This document shows, one piece after another, positions 38,689-47,187 of a DNA stretch of 64,000 bases. The DNA comes from Barnesiella propionica. GTDB taxonomy: Bacteria; Bacteroidota; Bacteroidia; Bacteroidales; Barnesiellaceae. The notes below the pieces were generated by a model. The model saw only the letters and a program-made list of their open reading frames with translations. It ran no database searches and was not told where the DNA came from. Positions within the stretch are counted from its first letter, which is position 1, and the number at the start of each line of letters is the position of its first letter. The translations under genes and the position numbers were made by a program. Location: assembly GCF_025567045.1 (NCBI RefSeq), contig NZ_JAOQJK010000008.1, positions 1-64,000 of the forward strand. Reading direction: 5' to 3'.

Positions 38689-39111
38689 ATGGATAATTTT
38701 GAGATAATCATTTATATAATCATAATTATCGCTTCTTTCGTAGGCTCGTTTGTTAAAAAGAAGCGACAGGAAGAACACCGTCGTGCACAAATGAGCCGGT
38801 CTGCTTCAAATGAAGAACTGTTTGACGAAATATCTGACGATGAAAGTGATGAGGATAAGGTAGGTACTTGGGCAGATGTCGTGGTACAATGGAAAGAAAA
38901 GACGGATAAACCGAAACCTGAACCAGATACGAAAAGAAATGTAGAAACAAAAATGCAAGAGTGTCCGGAAGTTTTAGACACAGTTCCTCCGATCGGTAAT
39001 ATAAGCAGTAATAATATTTATGATCAGGATCCGGGTGAAAAATATTTTTCCGATGCCGAAGACTTGAAACGAGCAATAATCAATGCAGAAATCCTAAACC
39101 GAAAATATTGA
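38689..39111 (+). CDS. Small protein with N-terminal membrane anchor, unknown function
   Basis: A 140-residue protein with a single TM helix (about 5-22: IIIYIIIIIASFVGSFV) and then a basic stretch (KKKRQEEHRRAQ). A long acidic, low-complexity middle follows (SDDESDEDK), and the short C-terminal segment SDAEDLKRAIINAEILNRKY may be a docking peptide. I recognise no enzymatic domain. The layout suggests a membrane-anchored tether, with the anchor N-terminal and the tail cytoplasmic. Confidence 0.7.
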   Translation: MDNFEIIIYIIIIIASFVGSFVKKKRQEEHRRAQMSRSASNEELFDEISDDESDEDKVGTWADVVVQWKEKTDKPKPEPDTKRNVETKMQECPEVLDTVPPIGNISSNNIYDQDPGEKYFSDAEDLKRAIINAEILNRKY

Positions 39112-39270
39112 CTGAATTTAGTTTATCTACCTCTGAATGATTAAGAAAAGGTGTGAAATTTAGAATTTAGGACGATTTTGTCCCGAATTTTTTATACTTT
39201 CGTCACGTTTTTATTTTACAAGAAAAGATCGCATCAGAATATCTGAGAAACAAACAAAAAAGAGCAGATT

Positions 39271-40761
39271 ATGGCATTTAATTACATTACCGCAGAAGAA
39301 GCGGCCGAATTTATCCATCATAACGATAATGTAGGTTTTAGCGGATTTACGGCTGCAGGTACACCTAAAGTAGTAACTGTGGCGTTAGCAAAACGGGCGG
39401 AGGCAGAACATGCCGCAGGCCGTCCTTTTAAAATAGGAGTTTATACAGGGGCCTCTACTAACGATTATATCGACGGTGCATTAGCTCGTGCAAACGCTAT
39501 AAAGTGCAGAACGCCGTATCAGTCTAATAAAGATTGCCGTAACTCGGCAAATAGCGGAGAAACATCTTATTTCGATATGCACCTTTCGCATTTGGCACAA
39601 AACCTTCGTTATGGTTTTTTAGGAAAAGTGAATGTTGCGGTTATAGAGGCTACTGAAATCAGTGATGACGGTGAAATTTTATTGGGTCCCGGAGTAGGAG
39701 TTGCACCTACCGTATGCCAATTGGCAGATAAAATTATAATTGAACTTAACCGGCATGATTCGAAAGAATTACGGGGTATGCATGATATTTATCAGCCGTT
39801 GGATCCTCCTTACCGCCGGGAAATACCTATTTATAAACCGAGTGACCGTATAGGTTCTCCGGTTGTAAAAATCGACCCCCGTAAAGTTGTTGGTATCGTT
39901 GAGACAGATATTCATGATGGAGTAAAAGAATTTGCTCCCGCCGACGAGGTTACTATGAAAATCGGTCATAATGTATGTGAATTTCTAGTATCTCAATTGA
40001 AAGCCGGTTTAATACCTGCTTCTTTTCTCCCTTTACAATCTGGTGTAGGTAATATTGCTAATGCTGTACTGGGTTGTCTGGGTTCCAGCCCTGATATTCC
40101 TGCTTTTCAAATGTATACAGAGGTAGTTCAGGATGCTGTGATAGAATTGATGAAGGGAGGAAAATGTACATTTGCCAGCAGCTGTTCACTGACGGTGAGT
40201 GATGCAAAACTGGAGGAAGTCTTCAATAATATTAAATTCTTCCATGACAAAATATTGTTGCGTCCGGGAGAGATAACCAATAACCCGGAAGTGGTACGCC
40301 GTTTAGGTCTTATTACGATTAATACCGCTTTGGAAGCCGATATATTCGGTAATGTGAATTCTACGCATGTCGTAGGTACGAAGATGATGAATGGTATAGG
40401 AGGGTCCGGGGACTTTACCCGGAATGCTTATCTCTCTATATTTACGTGTCCGTCTGTTGCAAAAGGAGGGAAGATCAGTGCTATTGTTCCGATGGTTTCT
40501 CATGTGGATCATAGTGAACATTCCGTTTCGGTTCTGGTAACGGAATATGGCGTTGCGGATTTACGGGCCAAATCGCCCAGACAGCGTGCTCAGGCGATTA
40601 TTGAGAATTGTGCTCATCCTATGTATAGACAATTGTTATGGGATTACCTGAAATTAGGTAAAGGTCATACGCCGCACAATCTGCACGCTGCTTTCGGTTT
40701 CCATAATGAATTTAACAAATCGGGCGATATGGCTCTTACTAATTGGGCCGATTACGAATAA
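39271..40761 (+). CDS. Acetyl-CoA hydrolase/transferase family CoA-transferase
   Basis: A 496-residue protein of the class I CoA-transferase family that includes succinyl-CoA:acetate CoA-transferases (Cat1-like). Motifs visible are GFSGFTAAGTPKVV at the N terminus, QSGVGNIANAVLGCLG, the region with the likely nucleophilic Glu (FQMYTEVVQDAV), and GIGGSGDFTRNAYLSIF. In succinate-forming anaerobes it exchanges CoA between succinyl-CoA or propionyl-CoA and acetate or succinate. This fits the fumarate reductase operon in the same window, but the exact acids are inferred. Confidence 0.88.
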   Translation: MAFNYITAEEAAEFIHHNDNVGFSGFTAAGTPKVVTVALAKRAEAEHAAGRPFKIGVYTGASTNDYIDGALARANAIKCRTPYQSNKDCRNSANSGETSYFDMHLSHLAQNLRYGFLGKVNVAVIEATEISDDGEILLGPGVGVAPTVCQLADKIIIELNRHDSKELRGMHDIYQPLDPPYRREIPIYKPSDRIGSPVVKIDPRKVVGIVETDIHDGVKEFAPADEVTMKIGHNVCEFLVSQLKAGLIPASFLPLQSGVGNIANAVLGCLGSSPDIPAFQMYTEVVQDAVIELMKGGKCTFASSCSLTVSDAKLEEVFNNIKFFHDKILLRPGEITNNPEVVRRLGLITINTALEADIFGNVNSTHVVGTKMMNGIGGSGDFTRNAYLSIFTCPSVAKGGKISAIVPMVSHVDHSEHSVSVLVTEYGVADLRAKSPRQRAQAIIENCAHPMYRQLLWDYLKLGKGHTPHNLHAAFGFHNEFNKSGDMALTNWADYE

Positions 40762-40785
40762 TCAATGATGTTATCATAATTGAAG

Positions 40786-40822
40786 AAAACCGCTTATCAT
40801 CTTTGTGATAAGCGGTTTTTTT
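40786..40822 (+). terminator. Terminator of the CoA-transferase gene
   Basis: A 14-bp stem (AAAACCGCTTATCA with TGATAAGCGGTTTT) and a six-base loop, followed by a T-run. It begins 24 bases after the stop. Confidence 0.9.
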
Positions 40823-40848
40823 TATTTGCACAGGATATTGGTTTTAAT

Positions 40849-40881
40849 AAAAAAGCATGCCATATTATAGCATGCTTTTTT
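40849..40881 (-). terminator. Terminator of the NagB-like/PIG-L fusion gene
   Basis: AAAAAAGCATGC pairs with GCATGCTTTTTT around a nine-base loop. It lies about 21 bases past the stop of the minus-strand gene and could also back up the plus-strand terminator. Confidence 0.85.
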
Positions 40882-40902
40882 AAATTATCATTATAAGGTT
40901 TT

Positions 40903-42888
40903 TTATCCTCTGATAGGATGATATTCTACGAAGGCTTCTATTGCTTCATACGAAGCCAGACCTAAGCGTGAATATAATTCTGCTGTTGCTCTGTTACGGT
41001 CTTCGGAACGTTGCCAGAAAAGCCTTTCGTCGTCACCGAGGAATGGTGCGTTCTCCATTTGAGACTGGTGTTTCAAAATAGAGTTGCGTTTCTGGCGTAA
41101 TTCTTCAGGGCTTAAAGGAACCGCCATTTCAATGTGGTCGATTTCCCACTCTGCCCATGCACCTCGGTACATCCATATGCGGCAGTCTTGCATCCATTTT
41201 TCATCTTTGATCTCGTCTATGGCTGCCAAAACCGCATCCAGACACACTTTATGTGTTCCGTGCGGGTCTGCAAGGTCACCAGCAACGAATATCTGATGAG
41301 GTTTTACTTCTTCGATAAGAGCTTTCACGATATCAACATCGGCACGTCCCAAATCTCCTTTTTTAATAGTTCCGGTTTCGTAGAACGGAAGATTGAGGAA
41401 GTGTACGTTTTCGGGTTTTACATTGATATAGTTACAAGCCGTACGAGCTTCTCCTTGCCGTATAATGGTTTTCAGGTAACGTACGTCTGCGCTATCCATT
41501 TCACCGTCTTTTTTCTGGGAAATGAATTTATTGATTTCTGCATGTTTTGCCAGGAATTCGGGGGTGTTGAACTTAAATTCTTTAGCAATAGCACCCATCA
41601 GCATAACATAACGCATCATGTCTTCATCTCCTACAGCAATATTACCAGATGTTTCGTATGCTACATGTACGTCGTGTTTCTGGTCTACCAGACGTTTTAA
41701 CGTACCTCCCATAGAGATAACATCGTCATCGGGATGAGGGCTGAATACGATAACACGTTTAGGGAATGGTTTGGCACGTTCGGGACGGAATGTATCGTCT
41801 GAATTCGGTTTACCTCCCGGCCAGCCGGTAATGGTGTGTTGTATATCATTAAAGATCATTATATTGACATTATAAGCAGAACCGTATAATGCAAGAAGTT
41901 CGCTTAATCCGTTATCGTTGTAGTCTTTGTTGGTCAGCTTCAAAATAGGCTTTCCTGTTTTCATACATAGCCATACGATAGCCCGGCGTATCAGTTTATC
42001 ATTCCATTCGCAGGATGTTACCAACCAAGGCTGACTGATGCGCGTAAGTTGTTCTGCTGCGGGAAGATCGAGTACTATTTTTGCTCTTTTATGGTTCTGT
42101 AAGAATGATGCCGGAATCGTGTCGGTGGGAAGTCCTTCAAGGGCTTTCTTTACAATGCTTGCCTTATTCTCTCCCCACGCCATGCAGATGATTTGTTTTG
42201 CGGCCATTAAATTGGAAATACCTAAAGTAATGGCACTATGAGGCGCGTTTTCTGCTGAGTTAAACATGGATGCTGCGATATGCCGGGAATCGTTCCCCAG
42301 TAACATCAGCCGGCAGGAAGAGCTTAATTGAGAGCCTGGTTCGTTGAATGCCAGATTACCGGTAGCACCGATTTCACATAATACCAGATCAAGACCGCCG
42401 AATTCTTCGATTTTGTCTTCGTATTCTTTGCAATATTTGTAAATATCTTCTTTCGGAACGGCTTTGCCCGGAGTGAATATATTCATCGGGTCTATATCTA
42501 CTTTATCAAGCAGGAGCTCTTTTAGCAGATGCATAGTTCCGGGAGCATTATTTTCCAGGGGATAGTATTCGCTGATATTAAAAACGACAACATTGGCGAA
42601 GCTGATTAAGCCTTCTTTATACATCCGTACGAGTTCGGTATAGACACCGTGGGTTCCTACGCCCGAACCTAATGCGAGAACACAGGGACGACGTTCTGCT
42701 TTACATTTCCGGATAAGTTCCGCAACATCATGAGCAATGTGTAAAGAACCTTCTTCGGGGCTTTCGAAAATACGGGTGTAAACCTTTTCGTTGCGTGTGA
42801 GCGCAGCTCTCTCCAGTTCGCTATCTGGATTGTAATACCGTTTCGGTATTCTGTCAAGTTTAATTTGTGAGCTTAGATTTGTTTTCAT
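40903..42888 (-). CDS. Fusion of a degenerate NagB-like domain and a PIG-L (LmbE) deacetylase domain
   Basis: A 661-residue protein. Residues about 25-300 align with glucosamine-6-phosphate deaminase but have lost catalytic residues. NMDEY is here NISEY (Asp72 equivalent is Ser106), and [11 protein letters not shown] is GATGNLAFNEP (Asp141 and His143 equivalents are Thr176 and Asn178); only the Glu equivalent (Glu183) remains. Residues about 375-600 are a PIG-L deacetylase with an intact metal motif (SPHPDDD, His385, Asp387, Asp388) and HGTH (His543, His546). A protein of this type is known in Bacteroides as a NagB-like protein. It probably deacetylates an N-acetylhexosamine derivative, with the NagB-like half as a binding or sensing module. 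It is divergent from nagB. Confidence 0.85.
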   Translation of the reverse strand: MKTNLSSQIKLDRIPKRYYNPDSELERAALTRNEKVYTRIFESPEEGSLHIAHDVAELIRKCKAERRPCVLALGSGVGTHGVYTELVRMYKEGLISFANVVVFNISEYYPLENNAPGTMHLLKELLLDKVDIDPMNIFTPGKAVPKEDIYKYCKEYEDKIEEFGGLDLVLCEIGATGNLAFNEPGSQLSSSCRLMLLGNDSRHIAASMFNSAENAPHSAITLGISNLMAAKQIICMAWGENKASIVKKALEGLPTDTIPASFLQNHKRAKIVLDLPAAEQLTRISQPWLVTSCEWNDKLIRRAIVWLCMKTGKPILKLTNKDYNDNGLSELLALYGSAYNVNIMIFNDIQHTITGWPGGKPNSDDTFRPERAKPFPKRVIVFSPHPDDDVISMGGTLKRLVDQKHDVHVAYETSGNIAVGDEDMMRYVMLMGAIAKEFKFNTPEFLAKHAEINKFISQKKDGEMDSADVRYLKTIIRQGEARTACNYINVKPENVHFLNLPFYETGTIKKGDLGRADVDIVKALIEEVKPHQIFVAGDLADPHGTHKVCLDAVLAAIDEIKDEKWMQDCRIWMYRGAWAEWEIDHIEMAVPLSPEELRQKRNSILKHQSQMENAPFLGDDERLFWQRSEDRNRATAELYSRLGLASYEAIEAFVEYHPIRG

Positions 42889-42929
42889 TGCGCGTTATTA
42901 TAAGAGTATTTGATTTTTTTGGCTTTTTA

Positions 42930-42937
42930 CAAATGTA
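42930..42937 (-). promoter_or_regulatory. -7 element for the NagB-like/PIG-L gene
   Basis: The minus strand reads TACATTTG, matching TAnnTTTG, about 42 bases before the ATG. No -33 box was recognised. Confidence 0.45.
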
Positions 42938-43050
42938 AGAAAAAATTAATTAGCATATTGTTGTTTAACTAATATTATGTATTTGTGCCAGAAATTTTGA
43001 TTATTCGTGAAGATAATCTTTTTAAACTTCTCAATATAAAAAAAAATAAC

Positions 43051-43058
43051 TATATTTG
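43051..43058 (+). promoter_or_regulatory. nagB: -7 element for nagB
   Basis: TATATTTG matches TAnnTTTG. Transcription would start near 43065, giving a leader of about 27 bases. It is back to back with the minus-strand element at 42930, so a shared regulator could bind between them. Confidence 0.5.
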
Positions 43059-43091
43059 AACTCATACTTTTTAATATAAAAAAATACGACT

Positions 43092-43904
43092 ATGAGACTA
43101 ATCATTGAACCAGATTATGAAAAAGTTTCTCTTTGGGCTGCAAATTATGTAGCTTCACGTATACGTGAATTTAATCCCACCGCAGAGAAACCTTTCATCC
43201 TGGGGCTCCCTACCGGTTCATCTCCTCTCGGGATGTATAAAGCCCTGATAGAATTAAATAAAAAAGGAGTTGTTTCTTTCCGTAATGTAGTGACATTTAA
43301 TATGGATGAGTACTGTGGTTTACCGAAAGAACATGAACAAAGCTATCATTCTTTTATGTGGAATAATTTCTTTAACCATATCGATATAAACCCCGAGAAC
43401 GTAAATATACTGAACGGTAATGCAGAAGATCCTGTTGCCGAATGTGCCCGCTATGAAGAAAAAATCAAGTCATACGGAGGAATAGACCTTTTTCTCGGCG
43501 GTATAGGTCCTGACGGTCATATTGCTTTCAATGAACCGGGTTCTGCTCTGACTTCCCGTACCCGTATGAAAACACTTACACAAGATACTATTATCGCAAA
43601 TTCCCGTTTCTTTGATAACGATGTGAACAAAGTTCCCAAAACAGCGCTTACTGTCGGAGTAGGAACGATAATGGATGCTAAAAGCGTACTCATAATTGTA
43701 AATGGCCATAATAAGGCCAGAGCTTTACACCATGGGGTAGAGGGCGGTATCAGCCAAATGTGGACTATCAGTGCCTTGCAGTTGCACCCCAAAAGTATTA
43801 TCGTGTGTGACGATGCTGCTACAGCTGAATTGAAAGTAGGAACGTATAAATACTTTCTGGATATTGAACACGATAATCTGGCTCCTGAATCATTATTGAA
43901 ATAA
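43092..43904 (+). CDS. nagB: Glucosamine-6-phosphate deaminase
   Basis: NagB converts glucosamine-6-phosphate to fructose-6-phosphate and ammonia, feeding amino sugars into glycolysis. The 270-residue protein keeps all catalytic residues at E. coli numbering: Asp72 ([10 protein letters not shown]), Asp141, His143 and Glu148 ([13 protein letters not shown]). It also has the sugar-phosphate loop [11 protein letters not shown] and the C-terminal [10 protein letters not shown]. It is transcribed away from the NagB-like/PIG-L gene, which suggests joint use in mucin or cell-wall amino-sugar breakdown. Confidence 0.96.
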   Translation: MRLIIEPDYEKVSLWAANYVASRIREFNPTAEKPFILGLPTGSSPLGMYKALIELNKKGVVSFRNVVTFNMDEYCGLPKEHEQSYHSFMWNNFFNHIDINPENVNILNGNAEDPVAECARYEEKIKSYGGIDLFLGGIGPDGHIAFNEPGSALTSRTRMKTLTQDTIIANSRFFDNDVNKVPKTALTVGVGTIMDAKSVLIIVNGHNKARALHHGVEGGISQMWTISALQLHPKSIIVCDDAATAELKVGTYKYFLDIEHDNLAPESLLK

Positions 43905-43927
43905 TAAGAGTCTGTTTCAAAACAAGG

Positions 43928-43968
43928 AATGGCATGTATCTGCGATTGTTTACATGCCATTTTTTTTG
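43928..43968 (+). terminator. nagB terminator overlapping the 3' end of nrdG
   Basis: AATGGCATGTA pairs with TACATGCCATT around a 12-base loop, followed by a T-run. The right arm includes the last codons and stop of the convergent nrdG gene (stop at 43950-43952). Confidence 0.8.
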
Positions 43969-44432
43969 TGCAGATTTATGATCTTTTGGTTGCTACTCCC
44001 TCTGAATGCAAGATTTGGATCATAAAGATTTTTATCGAATCGTCCGTCTACCAAAGTGTCGATAAACTGGAGACAGGAAGAAAGCCTTTCGTCTTTAGTT
44101 ATTTCTTCCAGTGTATATCCGGTGTAACACCAGATGTTTTGTTTGGTTTCGCTCTTTAGGCGTTTCAACAGACCGAAGAGTGCCTCAGGATTAAAGAATG
44201 GATCTCCTCCTGAAAGAGTAATACCATCTAATAGAGGATTATTGTTGATGTCACGGATGATTTGGCTCAATATTTCTTCAGTCAAGGGACTTCCTGTATG
44301 CTGGCTCCAGCTTTCAGGATTATGGCAGCCCGGACAATGATGATGGCAGCCGGACAGATAAATGGAATAACGTATCCCGAAACCGTCTGCAATGGTTTCG
44401 GGATATACATTTATGAGGTATAGGTTTTCCAT
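43950..44432 (-). CDS. nrdG: Anaerobic ribonucleoside-triphosphate reductase activating protein
   Basis: NrdG is a radical-SAM enzyme that makes the glycyl radical on NrdD. The 160-residue protein has the CxxxCxxC cluster in SGCHHHCPGCHN (Cys29, Cys33, Cys36), the SAM-contacting GGDPFF region (ITLSGGDPFFNPEALF), and the C-terminal LVDGRFDKNLYDPNLAFRGS motif. It shares one base with the end of nrdD and is in one operon with it under the upstream cobalamin riboswitch. Confidence 0.95.
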   Translation of the reverse strand: MENLYLINVYPETIADGFGIRYSIYLSGCHHHCPGCHNPESWSQHTGSPLTEEILSQIIRDINNNPLLDGITLSGGDPFFNPEALFGLLKRLKSETKQNIWCYTGYTLEEITKDERLSSCLQFIDTLVDGRFDKNLYDPNLAFRGSSNQKIINLHKKNGM

Positions 44433-46816
44433 TATTTGTTATGCTTCACTCGATCACGTTCTTCTGCTTGTTTTGCCGAGTTCCATGTTTCAAGGCTTCC
44501 TGTCAGGTAACCGGTTATCCGGCGCATCCGGGTAATATCTTCGCTTTTACATACAGGACATTTGGAATATATAACTCCTTTATATCCGCATTTTCTGCAT
44601 GTATCTACAGGATGATTGATAGAGCCGTAACCTATGCCTTCGTCATGCATGGTTTTCACGATCTTCAAAATAGCCACGACATTCTTTTTTGCTTCCCCGT
44701 CAAGTTCTACATAAGTGATATGACCGCCTTTGGTGATACTGTGGAAAGGAGCTTCCTTTCTTATTTTTTCGGCGATGCTTACCGGTTCTTTTACATCAAT
44801 ATGGAATGAATTGACATAATAATCTCTGTCTGTTACTTCCGGGATAGAACCGTAACGTTTACGATCCATATAGGTGAAACGTCCGGATAATCCTTCTGCC
44901 GGGGTCGCTAAAACGGAGTAGTTAAGGTTGTAACGTGTTTTGTATTCTTCTGCTACGGTATTCATTACTTTTACCGCATCATAAAGCGTATTCCAGGCTT
45001 CTTCGTTATGGGCGTGCCCTTCTCCGTAAATAGCGCACATGGCGTTATGGCCGCCGATGAATCCGATACCCAGTGTTCCGCTGTTTATTACGTCTCCTAC
45101 TTCATCGTTAGGTTGTAAAGAACTCCCTCCTTTCCATACATTATTGCTCATCATGAAAGGGAATTGGCGGGCAAGTGCCGTACGTTGGTATTGGTAACGT
45201 TCATAAAGTTGTTCTGCAATAAGGGCCGACAGGGTTCGTACTTTTTCGAGGAAAAGTATGCGTGCTTCTTTACGGATAGCGTGCTTATTTCCGTCAGGAT
45301 ACATATCTTCTGCTTCTCTGCGTGCTTCGATAGCTATGCGGGGCATATTCATAGAGGTGAAAGAAAGATTTCCCCGGCCCCAGGAGCTTTTTTCTCCGTG
45401 GATGTTCTCAAATACGCGCGTCCGGCATCCCATTGTGGCAATTTCGTAGCGGAACCTTTCCGGATCGTCGGCTTTCCATTTTTCATGTTTGTTGTACTCT
45501 GTATCCAGAAACACGAAATTGGGAAATAAGGATGTTGAGGTCGTTTTACATGCTTCCAGTAATAGGTCAAAATTGGGGGCCTTGAATTTTATTTTTCCGT
45601 TAATGGCGTCATCATAATGAGCAAGAGTCATTTTGTAATCTTCTTCATCATAAGAAATGCCATCTTTTACCTTGAATATTTGGATAGGAAAAACGGGAAC
45701 TTCACCGTTGCCCAGGCCTTCTACGGTTGCGGCTAATAGTTCCCGCATAACCATACGTCCTTCTGCCGAAGTATCGGTCCCGTAATTAATAGAACTGAAT
45801 ACTACCTGGTTTCCTCCCCGCGAGTGCATGGTATTTAAGTTATGAATAAAGGCTTCCATAGCCTGATGTGTATCTTTGCGTGTTGCCGAATAACTTTGCT
45901 CCCAGGCTGTTCTCAATTCATCCTCGGTTATGGGAGCTCCTGATTCATGAATGACCTCGAAGAGGTTTTTTATCTGTTTATCGTGCAGGTCTATGGAAGT
46001 AACGATTGTATGAAGCTGTTCTTTTAAATTGATTTCATGAGAATCGTGTTTGAGATTTAATATGAAGCTGATACTGGATTCCAGGTGCTTGCGGAAACTC
46101 TTAATAACCCCTTTCGACATAAAATGGTCAAAGGCTGGAATTGCTTGCCCTCCGTGTTGTTCATTTTGATTGGTTTGGAAAATGATAGTGGCCAGGGTGG
46201 CATAACTTTGTATGGACTGAGGGGTTCTTACCGTTCCGTTTTTGGTGTGAAAACCTCTTTCCAATATATCGTCCAAATCATATTGGATGCAGGTCGTGGT
46301 TTTTGTCGGATAGTAGTCCAGGTCATGGATATGGATATCTCCGTTTTTATGAGCCCGGGCATAACGTACTCCCAGCAAATATTTATAGGCGTAATCTTTA
46401 GTGACTTCCGATGCAAAAGTCATCATTTGCCCTGCCGGTGTATGCGAGGACATATTTGCGTTACTCAGGTTTATATCGTTTTTTTCTATGGCGACGATCC
46501 CGTCCATGATTTGTTTCATGGATGTTTTTTTATCTCTTTCGACGGTACGCCACTCTCTGTAAATAATGTATTTTTTTGCGATATACGGATTTCGGATCAT
46601 AAGTTCCTTTTCGACTATATCTTGAATTTCTTCTACCGATATTTCTGTTCCTGAAATGGAAGATGCCGCTTGTATTGCGATTTGTTCGATAGTGTTATCT
46701 TCATTCAATATACCTCCGGCACGATATGCTTTTGTAATTGCACGTTTAATTTTCTCGATAGAAAATTTCTCCTTTGCACCATCTCGTTTGATGATGATCA
46801 CTTTTTCACAATCCAT
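44432..46816 (-). CDS. nrdD: Anaerobic (class III) ribonucleoside-triphosphate reductase
   Basis: NrdD reduces ribonucleotides to deoxyribonucleotides with a glycyl radical and needs no B12. The 794-residue protein starts with an ATP-cone (IIIKRDGAKEKFSIEKIKRA). The barrel domain holds GEVPVFPIQIFKVKDG and FGGHNA-like GFIGGHNAMCAIYG. A zinc site (Cys740, Cys743, Cys753, Cys756) and the glycyl-radical site at about Gly769 (RRITGYLTG) end the protein. The usual Cys two residues before the Gly is a Thr here. It lies directly downstream of the cobalamin riboswitch. Confidence 0.96.
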   Translation of the reverse strand: MDCEKVIIIKRDGAKEKFSIEKIKRAITKAYRAGGILNEDNTIEQIAIQAASSISGTEISVEEIQDIVEKELMIRNPYIAKKYIIYREWRTVERDKKTSMKQIMDGIVAIEKNDINLSNANMSSHTPAGQMMTFASEVTKDYAYKYLLGVRYARAHKNGDIHIHDLDYYPTKTTTCIQYDLDDILERGFHTKNGTVRTPQSIQSYATLATIIFQTNQNEQHGGQAIPAFDHFMSKGVIKSFRKHLESSISFILNLKHDSHEINLKEQLHTIVTSIDLHDKQIKNLFEVIHESGAPITEDELRTAWEQSYSATRKDTHQAMEAFIHNLNTMHSRGGNQVVFSSINYGTDTSAEGRMVMRELLAATVEGLGNGEVPVFPIQIFKVKDGISYDEEDYKMTLAHYDDAINGKIKFKAPNFDLLLEACKTTSTSLFPNFVFLDTEYNKHEKWKADDPERFRYEIATMGCRTRVFENIHGEKSSWGRGNLSFTSMNMPRIAIEARREAEDMYPDGNKHAIRKEARILFLEKVRTLSALIAEQLYERYQYQRTALARQFPFMMSNNVWKGGSSLQPNDEVGDVINSGTLGIGFIGGHNAMCAIYGEGHAHNEEAWNTLYDAVKVMNTVAEEYKTRYNLNYSVLATPAEGLSGRFTYMDRKRYGSIPEVTDRDYYVNSFHIDVKEPVSIAEKIRKEAPFHSITKGGHITYVELDGEAKKNVVAILKIVKTMHDEGIGYGSINHPVDTCRKCGYKGVIYSKCPVCKSEDITRMRRITGYLTGSLETWNSAKQAEERDRVKHNK

Positions 46817-46849
46817 AATTATTTAGTTTATCGGTTACAACTAAAGACC

Positions 46850-47048
46850 TTTTCCCGAGGTCCGTTTATAGTCTCATGTATGGCAGGTCTTCTGACTTAC
46901 CTCTGCTTCCGATGCCTTCCCATTCATTATAGAACAGTGGCTTGTAGATCGTTAGCATGCGTTGAGGCTCACAGCAGCGGGACTGTTCCCGATTTTCACG
47001 GGATTCCCTTTTATCTCTGTCCGAAGGGTTTTTCGGACAAGAACCATA
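46850..47048 (-). promoter_or_regulatory. Cobalamin (B12) riboswitch in the nrdDG leader
   Basis: The minus-strand leader holds the conserved B12-riboswitch order: a 5' hairpin (GTCCGA...TCGGAC), GGGAATCCCGTGAAAATCGGG, ACAGTCCCGCTGCTGTGAG, then GCCACTG...GGGAAGGC, and the B12-box element AAGTCAGAAGACCTGCC. A stem (GACCT/AGGTC, about 46847-46863) follows shortly before the nrdD start and is a likely expression platform acting on translation. A near-consensus -7 (TACCTTTA, 47056-47063) lies just upstream. High cobalamin should lower nrdDG expression. The family is well established in front of B12-independent isozymes. Confidence 0.92.
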
Positions 47049-47110
47049 ACGAAGGTAAAGGTAGTATTTTTTGGATATATGATAATGTGTTGTGGAGAAT
47101 TAAATTTATT

Positions 47111-47157
47111 TTTTTGGAAACTTTTTATGAAAAAAGATTCTGAAAGTTTTCCAAAAA
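47111..47157. repeat. AT-rich inverted repeat between the nrdDG leader and folK
   Basis: TTTTTGGAAAC-TTT pairs with AAAGTTTTCCAAAAA with one bulge around a loop of about 18 bases. It separates two divergent promoters and could insulate them or act as a bidirectional terminator. Confidence 0.45.
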
Positions 47158-47160
47158 GAA

Positions 47161-47168
47161 TAATTTTG
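47161..47168 (+). promoter_or_regulatory. folK: -7 element for folK
   Basis: TAATTTTG matches TAnnTTTG, 19 bases before the ATG at 47188. No convincing -33 box. Confidence 0.45.
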
Positions 47169-47187
47169 TACTTATTATTCATAATAA

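Noticed and set aside
39177..39202. TTTG and TACTTTCG before the CoA-transferase gene as a promoter.
   Set aside because: The spacing is 14 bases instead of 19-21 and the -7 element is off consensus.
46085..47143. Plus-strand open frames over the nrdD 5' part and its leader.
   Set aside because: They lie antisense to nrdD and to the B12 riboswitch, have no family resemblance, and the conserved features are all on the minus strand.
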